Notes under the pieces: generated by a model
Databases searched by the model: none
What the model saw: only the letters and a program-made list of their open reading frames with translations
What the model was told of the DNA's origin: nothing
Origin: Gentiana macrophylla
Lineage: Eukaryota > Streptophyta > Magnoliopsida > Gentianales > Gentianaceae
Reading direction: 5' to 3'
Assembly (NCBI GenBank): GCA_026214975.1
Contig: CM047805.1
Location: 110,479,845 to 110,543,844, forward strand
DNA: 64,000 nt
Position numbers and translations under genes: made by a program
Shown: piece after piece, positions 45,559-56,936 of the stretch
Position numbering within the stretch: the first letter of the stretch is position 1
How the letters are laid out: each line of letters starts with the position of its first letter

Positions 45559-48065
45559 CCTAAAACCAATCACTCGAACACACAAGACCAAGTTGAAACA
45601 CAAGAATCTCATGCAATACTCGCAACCAGCCCTAGCCATAAACGGATCGCTGTCCTTGGGGACTCAGACTATCTTCAAATCACGTTCCATATGATCAAGT
45701 CAAAGGAACCGCCTCAACACACACACGAATCTCTGACGAGACCCTGGTCCTTGCTTCAAGCAATGAATCCACTTACTATATCAGCTATATAGAAAAGGTG
45801 GAAGAACCGTACAAGATTCAAGAATGAACCTTCTAGATCCATGCACTGCTCCCGCTGCGCCTCTAAGGCACTACTGTGTTTTGGCCTAGTTGTAGAATTT
45901 ACAGTGACCCATAGGCTAGAACATTTCCAGCTCACTGTATCACTTAAACAAAGTGACTGCAAACCCAGACAGTAGCTCCCACTCGCCTTCATAAGACTCA
46001 GGATTTACATCTGTATATCTACGTTTATTTAATTCCAAGTTTCAATAAACTAGGAAAATTTCTTTAACTTGTTTAAGGATATTCTCGACATTCACCAAAT
46101 TTACTTTCATACTTGCACATGACCATTCATGGACTATGAACATCTGGCATTACCTATAAGATGGTTCCTATCGCAGTAGCGAAGGAAACCTTCCATAAGC
46201 ATCATCTTTCACCTTATCTTTAGGACCAATGTCCTAACATAGACAGATCTCGCGATCTATGCTAAACTTCTTTTAGCATCACATCTATATAGGTAAACTA
46301 TAATCCAACAGCAGTTAAATCTATCACTATAGATTCTTATTTCTAAAATAAGAACTGCTAATCCAAGTGCTTTCGTAAAGACCTTGAACTACCAAACATT
46401 AATTGACTGTGACATGGGGTATTAATTCCCGAGAGAGATATCCAATACCTTACTCAAAAATCATAACACACTCCCACTATCCATCTTGCACATGGGCGTA
46501 TCCTTCTTTTGACTAAGTCAAACTCCTTTGATTGTCAAACAAAGAAATCGTCTAGAGAAACTTGTTTGAGTCCATAAATGGATCTCGTGGGCTCTCATAT
46601 CATGTTATCGTCTATGAACATTGAGTTGTTTGCCCAACGTCTTCAACACTATCATATAGCCATGATACGAAGTTACAACATGCATAGTCTGAATAGAACT
46701 GGGCTAAGCCTTATAGGGACATTCCCTCTAGGTATGACAGACTAGGTTCATAACCTGGTTGTCACTGATGGAATCTAGTTCAGATATTATGGCTCCTGGC
46801 CATATCTCTCAATCTTGCCTTTCAAACATTCCTTCATAAGTCGTGAGATATTCATTCTTCAAGATGAATATACCAGCAGCCTTTTCAGGCTTAAGGTCAT
46901 CCACAGACTTACAGAACTTTTGTGTGCACTGAGCAGTGTTCTACACCTCATCGCTATGTGGCGTCTGCTCACGTTCCTGTGGTTGAATATATCTTTGTGG
47001 TTCTCAAACTCTTTTGAGATCTGATTCACTCCCACTGCTTCTCTTGGAAGAAACACTTCCTTTAGAGAGGATGACATGTTTGAGACAAACATTTTGCTCT
47101 GTGGACAAGTAAACAATATCCAGCGGTACTTGCTAAGATATTCCACAAAGTTGCATATGTCGTACTAGGCTCCAAGCCTTTCTGACTTTGCCTATGACAA
47201 CTTCAAATCATCGGTTAAGATAGATTTGAAATTATCCTCTTCCATATCTAATATGGAATTTATTCAACCTTTATTCTTCGGAACTCGGTTAAGTATAAGG
47301 GCACTATCCCGAAACAGATAAGGGATACTTCGCATGGCTTGCGTCACACCTTTATCATATAAAGTGTTGTTTTCATTTTGGGACCACAATCTAATTTCTT
47401 ATCCCAAAGATGGTATCCTTCAAGGGAGAATCTTATTCCTTTTAGACGACTTCTGAAATACCCTTCAGGTATTAATTACTTCAATCTAATTGGAGATTAA
47501 TTCCTAAATAGCTCATCAATCTCATATTTGTACTAGCTCAAACTTTTCTGGCCTTCCGAATTATGCACTTCACTGAGTACACTTGACTATTTCTAAAAAT
47601 AGTCATAGAGATTAACAAACAATTATTTGTAGCATTAATTGTCATAAGCCAACAAACATCGGTATGTTTAGGCTTTAGACAAATTTTCTAGATTTTATAA
47701 CCTTTTCATAAAAGGGTATTTAGTCATCTTTAGATAAGATACGTATCACCCACATGATTCATAATCATATGGTTCAACATCATCAGAATGACGTTTAGTT
47801 GCACGCTTCCCTTCCAGAGAGACTATGTTTAGAACAACCACAAATATTAAGGATAACAGCCATACAAATATTTAGCTGAGATCACATATATCGACTATAT
47901 AGTGACATCAATCTAGTATGTTAGATTCAGTGACCTTCCAACCTTATCGGAATAACATTTATTCTTTACAATTGAATATGTCTACTAAATCCTAATAAAT
48001 AACTGAAAGTATGTTCTTCATAAGAACCGGAACATAATAACATTTATTTAGTTCCTTCATCAGTT
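45559..48065 (-). other. Element G interior, 3' half: non-coding
   Basis: No ORF with a recognisable domain. The minus-strand motif AGTGGGAG occurs at about 45976, 46471 and 47029 in addition to the polypurine tract at 45548. ORFs of 70-110 codons here are chance frames in AT-rich sequence. Confidence 0.6.
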
Positions 48066-48070
48066 TACTA
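48066..48070. repeat. Target-site duplication TACTA, left copy (element C)
   Basis: Repeated at 53498-53502. Confidence 0.92.
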
Positions 48071-48252
48071 TGTTGGTGATTTCGGTAGAATCACCATGTG
48101 ATTTAGTGTAATCAGGATTTAGTTTGAGGTTTGGTGAACTTGGAACAATTAATATAAGTTTGGAGATGCGGAGTGCATGCTTATATTGATGTTTACGAGC
48201 TCACGGAAATGTTAGATCAAGTGTTGAACAAAACCGATTTTCTGCTGCCTTT

Positions 48253-48505
48253 TGGACGGGCGTCCAAAGATGAACGAGCGTCCGGAACTCATGGACGGGC
48301 GTCCATGGATTGAAATTGGATCTGAGGATGTATCGGTCTTTGGTGGACGAGCGTCCAGGCCTTATGGATTTAACGTCCATTGCCTATGGACGGGCGCCCA
48401 AAGTCTTTTTGAGTCTTTGGGAGTATTCTGGTTATATGGACGAACGTCCATTGCTTCCAGACGCCCGTCCATAATCTCAAACAGGCGTCCAAACTGGCGT
48501 CCGGT
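48253..48505. repeat. Dyad array TGGACG-NN-CGTCCA in element C 5' LTR
   Basis: Full sites at 48253-48266, 48292-48305, 48344-48357, 48387-48400 (last arm CGCCCA), 48437-48450 and 48458-48471, plus weaker or half sites near 48272, 48371, 48480 and 48493. The array recurs at about 52780-53030 in the other LTR. Confidence 0.92.
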
Positions 48506-48851
48506 AAGCAGATTTTCAGTTATAGAGCAGTTTTTGGTCGGTTTTGTTGGTATCCTTTCGGGTTTTGGCCTTATAACCAACTCTTAAGGGTTGTATATGA
48601 AGGGATACATTAATATAACTCGACATATATGTATACAAACACTGGAACTCTGTTTTTGGTTGAATTAACTTCAACTTTTGAGAGTATTATTCATCTTTTG
48701 AATATCCTTTGAAAAACCTCAAGTTCAACACACAAAATGTCACCAAACTTTTGTAGCTTTCTTTCTATCTATATTGTCTAGATTGAAAGAGGATCGTAGT
48801 TTTATCCCGTGAAGATATTCGTGTTTACCCGGAGACAATCATTTGGGGACG

Positions 48852-48866
48852 AATAATTTTCGCAGA
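48852..48866 (+). other. LTR segment complementary to the primer position (element C)
   Basis: AATAATTTTCGCAGA, the exact reverse complement of 48971-48985. If the transcript starts near here, its 5' end could fold onto the primer site. Confidence 0.6.
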
Positions 48867-48970
48867 AAGACTCTCAAATCGACTCTACGTGTATATCCGG
48901 TTCTTTTCATTGCAGCACTTTCATTTCTGGTTCGGCATTGTTCGTTCCCCTTTTTGAATTTCACCAACAA

Positions 48971-48985
48971 TCTGCGAAAATTATT
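48971..48985 (+). other. Candidate self-priming site of element C
   Basis: TCTGCGAAAATTATT begins one base after the LTR, where a primer-binding site belongs. It lacks the TGG that tRNA 3'-CCA pairing requires. A primer made of 48852-48866 would have its 3' end facing the LTR, so extension would copy U5, as in tRNA priming. Confidence 0.6.
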
Positions 48986-51900
48986 TTGATTTTGTAGAAC
49001 AATGTCGGTTTTAAAATGAAGAGTTGCATTTTCCAGAATTTTATCAAAGGTTGTGTCCTAGTATTTTGGGCATAACTCTTGATTCGAGAATCGGTTTGAA
49101 AATCCGGAGATACCGTTAGAATCGTGGCGAGACGAGGATCGCAGTGATATCAAGTTTGCAGTCTGGTTCGATGTTGACAGTTGTCAGAAATTCTGAGAAG
49201 TTGCTGCGTTTTTGATTGATGCAAAGTCGATTATAATCTTTTGGTAAGTAAAAGTTCAATGGAATAACTTTGTAAAAATTGCTGTGATGTTGCTATGACT
49301 ACGGATGAATGGTATGTATGTTTATTTACATTATTTCATGCAAGTTTGTGGTGTCAAGAAGCAGATAACTACAATCAATATAAAATTTGATTGTAGTGTC
49401 TAAGTCTTGTTCTTGGATGTTGTTTGATTATACATATATGTTGTTTGGCTTGATATTTCTAGACATGATTGAATCAATGATGAAACTTGCTGCGTGTTTA
49501 ATGTTTAATGTTCATTGATCTTGGTGATAAAATCATGTTAATGTTTAGAAATTTTAAGTGTTTGTGTATAACTAATGTTGGGATAAATCAAGTGTTATCT
49601 CTTGGAAAACTTGATGTCTATTGTAGTTAGATGTTTTCTAATGATACAAATAGATGGAAATCATGTTGAAGAGATAATGTTTTTAAATGTCTATCCTTGA
49701 TAGAACATTTGTAATGAAGAGTTTGCAAATCTAAAGAAATTTGGATTTACGAAAATCTTGTTTTACTAGGTTGAATGCCTAGTATGTAAGATCAAACAAA
49801 GGATAGAATAATTATTGTAAACTAAGTTTTGGTGAAACAACTAATAAAATGTTGTTTTGAGTTTTGACTCCGGTTTGGAAAATTGTGAGTGTAAGGATCA
49901 ACTTGGTTTGAAGTTTTGAACCGGTGGATTGTTGATCCGTGACATTCATGAAAAAGAGTCAAGGTTGTCATTATTAAGAGATTTAAGTATATCCTTTGGT
50001 TCTTGAAAGATTTAGTTTAAACATTAGTTGTACATGGTTAGTATAATTTGAAATAACTATGCATGTATGTTTATTGGTATGCTTAAGTGATACTTATATG
50101 TAATGTATGTTTATAACTTGTTTTGAACTTATTCTTTTCGGAAACATGATTAGTATCATGGATTTTCACTTTGATTTTAAGTGAATGTTTTGGAGGAAAA
50201 ATCATGTTATTGATTTGGTAAAGAATGTATCGATTTGATGAAAGGATACAACTCATTAGAGTTTGTATTCTTTTGAACGGTTATAACTTTTCGTTTAAAG
50301 GTAGTAACTTTTCAGTTTTAAAGGTTACAACTCTTGGTTTAAAAAGTTGTGACTTGTTTTGAAAAGTTGTGATTCTTCGGTTCAGAAGGATGTAACTTTT
50401 GCTTTGAAAGTTTGAGACTTTCCGGTATAGAAAGTTGTAACTCTTGGTTGTAAGAGTTGTAGTTCTTCTGTTTAGAAGATTATGAATCCTTGGTTGGAAA
50501 AGTTGTAACTCTTTTATTTAATAGATACATCGTTTATTTGCGTTACTTTGTAGTAAATAACTATTATGTCCTCCAAAAGGTAAATGAAAAGAGTGTATGT
50601 TATAATGAGTTTTATATACTTTTTGTTTATACTCATACGTCTCCAACAGTTGTTTGTTTGCTAAATTACTTGAACTTTGGTATAATGAAATCCAAACTTG
50701 AGGTTTGGAGGTGTGAGGAGGTCTTGTGACTTTCCGAGGTTAAGGTTAATTCCTTGAGTAAAAGAGGCATTGAAACTATGTTTATTGGAATTGCTATGCA
50801 TTCCAATGTTCTTTGGTTCCATATAATGGAGCTGAATGATTCTAGTACAGTTTAATCTGTTGTTGATCATTGGTATGCCATCTTTGGACATTTATAATGT
50901 TGTACAAAGTTTGAAGTATGACTACCAATGTTCGAGTGAAGGAAAACAATAAAGTTGTTTTCTAAATATGCCTGTAAAGCTCAATGAGAGCAAATGGTGC
51001 GGTGAATCTTTCAATGAAAGATGATAGTTGATGTAAGTCAACATGTATAAATCCTGATTAATAATGTAAGGTTTTGTACGTTTTTAGGTATTGGTTATTT
51101 TGATAACTTGGCACCGGTTAATGAAATCTCCTCGGATAAATTGTTGTTGTTTGTTTTAACAACTGTTAAACAATTTTGTAATCCATTAAATGGATGGTAA
51201 AACTTCGGTTTTAGAATGGAGATTGGAATGGGCATTGCATTTGAAACAACTGGAGGGTCTTGTTATGTTGAAGTTAACATTAGGATTGTAAATTTTTGTT
51301 ATTTTGGTTCAAGGTGCAAAATTAAACTTGATAGACGTCTTAGCTTGAAGATTAGTTTAATTTAAAGTTGTTTATAATACCTTGTTCGTAACAATACAAA
51401 TCTTACATATGTTTTACATATTATATGTCTTATATATGTTTGATGTCTAAGGAAATGACTTCGTCCTTTGATGTATGTTGAATACATGTTTGTTGTTTTG
51501 CTTTGGTTTAGTATCTATTCATGATACTAAAAGTGAAACATGCTCAATCTATGAAGATTGGATTTGCCTTGGAATATAAGGTGATGTAGTAGTTTACATT
51601 GTTTGACATGTTGATTTTGGTGTTAACCAAATCATGTTGTTCATAAGCTGGACGGTATTGTCATCAAGGTTTTAAACTACTGATCATGGGGAGGTTTAAA
51701 CTCTATAGTAAAGTTATATGAGATTCCTTCGGTTTAGAAGAATCCTCGGTTAACTAGTAATTTGTGCTAGGATGAAGTATCATTTATGAGCTTCTAAGTG
51801 CATAAATTTACGGTTGGATTTCTTTGTTGATGACTAGGAAGTTCGAATTCCCTTGCAATTAATAACCAATTTCATCCCAGTTATCCAATGTGTTTGGCTG

Positions 51901-52582
51901 GAAAATTGTCAAATGTTACAATGGTGATCTAGACACCAATGTATTAATGAAAAGTTGGATTGTGAGTTTATAACTCAAAGGATGATGGTGGTTGTTTAAA
52001 GAGTACTCATGATTTAGTCAATCTTGTGTGATCAAATATAGATTGACTTGAAACTTGGTAAAAGTTTGTTATCGGGATGTGTAGAACCCTTAAAATCTTT
52101 GAGGTGGGATACCCAATTCCCTTATGGTACAACGCCATAGGCAGAATTCAATGTGGAAGGCCCATTCTCGAAGATTTGGCACATGAAAAAGTCCCGAAAG
52201 TATGTGCATTACCTGTTGTGTAGGTGATATCTTTTGGAAAAGTGTTTCAGGTACATGATTAGAAAGATTCACCTATATGAGTATGAAGTTTGGCCGCTTC
52301 AAGAAAGTGGGGTTGACTTTATATATACTCATGAAATGGATATGGACACAAGGCCTGGAAAATTGGTGTCAAGTAGCTATAGAAGTTGTATCTTGGTTCA
52401 TTCGTGTATTATCTTTGAAGTATTCAAATGGGTAGAGGGGTTCAATGCTTAGACACACCCCAATACTCGAATATTTTGGAATGTGTAATATACTAGATGG
52501 TAATTCAATCTGCGTGACATTATCATTGAAAGATGAACTGTTTGTGTGTTGATAAGTTTTCAATTAAATCAAGGATTACACT
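48986..52582 (+). other. Element C interior: non-coding
   Basis: AT-rich with no recognisable protein domain. The longest ORF is about 80 codons (50490-50729) and looks random. A degenerate 22-bp tandem array lies at 50275-50513. Confidence 0.6.
50275..50513. repeat. Degenerate 22-23-bp tandem array in element C
   Basis: About ten or eleven units around the consensus AAAGTTGTAACTCTTGGTTTA. They vary in sequence and slightly in length, so the period is not a multiple of three. It may start as early as 50240. Confidence 0.8.
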
Positions 52583-52595
52583 AAATGGGGGAGGA
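52583..52595 (+). promoter_or_regulatory. Polypurine tract of element C
   Basis: AAATGGGGGAGGA, one base before the 3' LTR. Confidence 0.85.
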
Positions 52596-52596
52596 T

Positions 52597-53497
52597 TGTT
52601 GGTGATTTCGGTAGAATCACCATGTGATTTAGTGTAATCAGGATTTAGTTTGAGGTTTGGTGAACTTGGAACAATTAATATAAGTTTGGAGATGCGGAGT
52701 GCATGCTTATATTGATGTTTACGAGCTCACGGAAATGTTAGATCAAGTGTTGAACAAAACCGATTTTCTGCTGCCTTTTGGACGGGCGTCCAAAGATGAA
52801 GCAGCGTCGGAACTCATGGGACGGGCGTCCATGGATTGAAATTGATCTGAGGATGTATCGGTCTTTGGTGGACGGCGTCCAGGCCTTATGGATTTAACGT
52901 CCATTGCCTATGGACGGGCGCCCAAAGTCTGTTTTTGAGTCTTGGGAGTAATACGGTTATATGGACGAACGTCCATTGCTTCCTGCACGCCCGTCCATAA
53001 TCTCAAACAGGCGTCCAAACTGGCGTCCGGTAAGCAGATTTTCAGTTATAGAGCAGTTTTTTGGTCGGTTTTGTTGGTATCCTTTCGGGTTTTGGCCTTA
53101 TAACCAACTCTTAAGGGTTGTATATGAAGGGATACATTAATATAACTCGACATATATGTATACAAACACTTGAACTCTGTTTTTGGTTGAATTAACTTCA
53201 ACTTTTGAGAGTATTATTCATCTTTTGAATATCCTTTGAAAAACCTCAAGTTCAACACACAAAATGTCACCAAACTTTTGTAGCTTTCTTTCTATCTATA
53301 TTGTCTAGATTGAAAGAGGATCGTAGTTTTATCCCGTGAAGATATTCGTGTTTACCCGGAGACAATCATTTGGGGACGAATAATTTTCGCAGGAAAGACT
53401 CTCAAATCGACTCTACGTGTATATCCGGTTCTTTTCATTGCAGCACTTTCATTTCTGGTTCGGCATTGTTCGTTCCCCTTTTTGAATTTCACCAACA
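52597..53497 (+). repeat. Element C 3' LTR
   Basis: Second copy of 48071-48969. In the segment matching 48852-48866 it reads AATAATTTTCGCAGG, so the perfect complement is in the 5' LTR. Confidence 0.95.
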
Positions 53498-53502
53498 TAC
53501 TA
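53498..53502. repeat. Target-site duplication TACTA, right copy (element C)
   Basis: Partner of 48066-48070. Confidence 0.92.
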
Positions 53503-56263
53503 TATCCAGAATATGGTAAGTGTTACAATGTTTGCTTCACCTTCCATATCTGTATTTAACCTTTCTAATTTAATCACACTCGTAAGATATCATATATCTA
53601 ATAGTTGACTTTCACTTAGATAGATTTATCTCAACTCACTTGCCTAGAATAGAAACTTCAATAAGTTCTCTATTTAAGCACATGCCCTAACTTTCCTTTT
53701 TAATCCTTTAAGCACTTGTAAATATTTCTTAGTGTAGTCTTCATAAGACTTAAGAAAGATCACATGAGCTATGTCTTGATTTCCTTTCATAAGGAAAATC
53801 TAAAGTTTATTAAATAGTTTATTTAACCTTTTAAATCGTATTTAAAACATTAACTATTTAATTAACCTTTAAGCAATGGTAGAATTAAGTAGATACTTAA
53901 ATCTTATAATTTTGAAAACAACCTTTCCAAAATTAGAGTGGTCATTCTTATCCAACGTTTGAATTAATTGTCATCATATGACTGAATGATCATATTGGAT
54001 CGTATCCAATGCCATAAGCTTCCGTTTTTCATTAACAATTAAAGTCTTGGAGCACTGCATTAAATATGTAGTCTCCTTGTCTCTAACTACTATAACGGTC
54101 TTGCTCGTGTCATTGCTTATTTTAAAAGGATTAAAATTACTTAACCATATTTGAGAACGTTTCTCAAAAGGTAACAGTCATAATTTGGTTTTACTATTCG
54201 AGAAAAACATAAATATAAAGTTTGCTAAAACTACAACATAAAAATGAAAATAAAAGAGTGTTGTTGTTTATACACGCAAAATCAAAAAAGGTCTTTTGGT
54301 TTATGATTTTGCTCACACTAGTCAACTACTCCCAATTGACTTTCAAGAATATTTCAAAAATTCATTAGTGGCTGAGATCCAATCTAGTTACTTTGATTCC
54401 CGGCGGTGGTCGATCAACCAAGATAATTTCGAAAGGTAGGTAACTCTTTACCATTCACATCTCTATGTGATTCTCAGTGGTTGACTAGTCAACTCTTTGG
54501 CGATACACACCACTATGTGTTAGTCAACCCCTTGTCTCTAAAGTCAGACGGCCCTGACGGTGGCCAATCACCGAAAGACTCTAGTCAAGTCACAACCCAA
54601 CATTCACGAGATCTCATACGATCATATCTCAATAACGACGATATACCCGAGGTAGGTCAACTCCCGGCGGTGGTCGATCAGTTGGATCCGAACACAGGCT
54701 CTTCACCGTCGTTATAATATTGGGAGACAATATTTTGACTTGATTTTTGTTGTGGAAGTATTTTCATAAATTAATTCACTTAATTAATTTTAATTTCGGT
54801 CTCATCAATTATATCTATCTCTATAGATATATATATATATCCTACACATTTATCTAGATCGTGCCTAGTCATGCATCTATCGTATCATATAAAATAAATA
54901 CAAGCACAAAATAAATAAATGCGTAAAGTAACTGGTATGATCATGGACTTTTCCTAGGTGCGGTTTCGAATACAAACTGACGAAACCACGGGTCACAATC
55001 TAAGGGTAGCTACAACCGCCAATAGGATCTTTAATGCGCCATCTCCAATGGGATCTTTATTTTCTTCTTTCTTTGGTCTTCATCTTCTACTCCATTCTTG
55101 TTACATTTAATTCTATCTAATAAAATAAATACACCCGCCGCACACGGAGGGAGCTAACGAGAATGAGATAAAATGCAGAAAATAAACTATGTCACGTTCT
55201 TCATAACGGCCTAGGACAATTTTTAAACCAACAGAAAAATTAAATCATTCACATCTATCCTATCGGTCGAGTCCATGATTAATCGGGGTCCATATAATCA
55301 TATTATATCTACTCTATCTAATCCATACAATAACATCTTATGAAAAAGATAAAATTAAAATTTAACTACTTGTGTCTTAATTAATCAATTAACGTTTAAT
55401 CTATTAAATAATTTTATCCAATCAATTAACTAATTAACATTTAATTAATTAAATGATTTTAATCGAAATAAAATTAACGATTAATTTTAAACGATTTTAA
55501 TTTTAATTTTAATTAATTAGAACTATTCCAAAAATAAATCAAAATTAAAATTAGGTCTCTTTTGTTTCTTTCCTTTTGATTCCTAATCAAAAGGGATGCA
55601 TTTGGTTTCCTAAACTAAAAGACATCTTCCTAAACCAAATTTGGCTTAGGCCTGGCCACTTTCCAAAATCAAAATTTTGGAAGTGGCCTAGGCCTAGGCA
55701 TTTTACAAATCAAATATTTGAAAAGGGCCTAGGCCTATTCCAAATCAAATATTTGGAAAGACCAAATAATTTGGTTTAGGCCTGACCACTTTCCAAAATC
55801 AAAATTTTGGAAGTGGCACAAGCTAAGCGCCTTTTCCCAAATCAAATATTTGGAAGGGCTAGCCTATTCCAAACAAAGTTTGGAAAGACCATTATTATTT
55901 TAATGTCATGTGGCATCCCGATGGCCCAAACTATTTGAACCATTGTTTAGCCACATGACACAACTAAACAAATGAGATATTAATCACAACTATAAACAAT
56001 ATTGAAACACAAAATACACAAAACAAAATTTAGGGATCCACCAAAAAGATGCACCACCGGCGTCGACCGCCCGAGGAGGGGAGCGCCGCCGCCGCAATTT
56101 CGGGGGGGTGCGCGCCGATCGGCCGAGCACCCCAAAAGCCGCCTTTATTTTTTTTTTTTTCGTGTATCGATTTGCGAATCAAAAATCTTCCATCTTTTAA
56201 TTACGTGATTTAAACGATAAAATTAACTACGCAAAATAACATGCTTATTGCTTAAGCTCGAAA
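53503..56263 (-). other. Element G interior, 5' half and leader: non-coding, repeat-rich
   Basis: No recognisable coding. CCCGGCGGTGGTCGATCA occurs near 54400 and 54664. Hairpin repeats fill about 55600-55890. A GC-rich patch with CGCCGCCGCC-type sequence lies at 56040-56130. The ORF at 54481-54717 lacks any known domain. Confidence 0.6.
55600..55890. repeat. Cluster of inverted repeats in element G leader
   Basis: Two near-perfect hairpins, CCACTTTCCAAAAT...AATTTTGGAAGTGG, at 55656-55686 and 55786-55816. Several TCCAAATCAAATATTTGGA-type palindromes and repeated CCTAGGCCT occur between and after them. Confidence 0.85.
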
Positions 56264-56278
56264 CTTGCTCCGATACCA
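56264..56278 (-). other. Primer-binding site, initiator tRNA-Met type (element G)
   Basis: The minus strand reads TGGTATCGGAGCAAG one base inside the LTR, close to the plant initiator tRNA-Met complement. Confidence 0.85.
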
Positions 56279-56279
56279 C

Positions 56280-56888
56280 TGTTAGGAAATCTACGCGGGA
56301 ACGCAGCGGAATTTAAAATTTTATTTCCTTTTAACCAGGAACGACTTCGTTTAAGCAATAAACAAACAAGTAGTAGACGGTGGTTACCTTGGTTGATCTA
56401 TAAGATCGACGCTTTGACCGTCTATGGAGAGTAGTTCTTCATAGAGCCGCCCAAGCGTTCGGCCTCTACCGCTAGTCCACACGAACAGCCCGCCGGAATC
56501 CCATCATGGATTGCTATTGGAAAACTCCGGTTGCTAGACCGGCCCTTTTCCCCTCTCTCCAACTCTCTATAGGATGCTCTCTATTTTACACAAGAACTAT
56601 TAGTCTTGGAATTGTGATGTACAAAAAAGCTTGACACCCACCTCTTATTTATAGTGAGAGGTGGCGCCCCAATAGAGTAGAAAGGAAGAAAACTTTTTCC
56701 CAATAAAATAAGGAAAATATATTTGATTGATTTATCTCATTTATTATAATATCTTATATTAAATAAATCTAGGATATTGTCAATATCTTATATTGAATAT
56801 TCTCAAAATATTGTCAATATCTAATATTGACTATCTTTATTTTATTACCATAAATCAATTTACACATGTGTATATATCACATATATAT

Positions 56889-56936
<48 letters not shown>

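Larger units (their letters stand above)
48071..48969 (+). repeat. Element C 5' LTR
   Basis: Starts TGTTGGTGATTTCGG and ends GAATTTCACCAACA; nearly identical to 52597-53497. Differences are mainly single-base gains or losses within the dyad array. Confidence 0.95.
48071..53497 (+). mobile_element. Element C: LTR retrotransposon with candidate self-priming site
   Basis: LTRs of 899 and 901 bp (48071-48969 and 52597-53497), duplication TACTA, and polypurine tract at 52583-52595, so it reads on the plus strand. The 3.6-kb interior has no recognisable gag or pol and is probably non-autonomous. No tRNA-type primer site follows the 5' LTR. Instead TCTGCGAAAATTATT (48971-48985) is the exact reverse complement of 48852-48866 in the LTR. 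The LTR also holds a dense array of TGGACG/CGTCCA dyads. The LTR copies are very similar, so it is the youngest element of the nest. Confidence 0.85.

Noticed and set aside
45460..45792. 110-codon plus-strand ORF
   Set aside because: It crosses the junction between LTR and interior of element G against the element's orientation and has no domain.
48253..48505. Regular dyads could be taken for a CRISPR-like array
   Set aside because: Repeats are 14 bp, irregularly spaced, variable, present in both LTRs of a plant retrotransposon and without any cas gene.
48970..48990. Primer site for a normal tRNA or for the internal half of initiator tRNA-Met in element C
   Set aside because: It lacks the leading TGG and does not match the plant initiator tRNA-Met sequence as I know it. 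Other tRNAs could not be searched, so this remains the main test.
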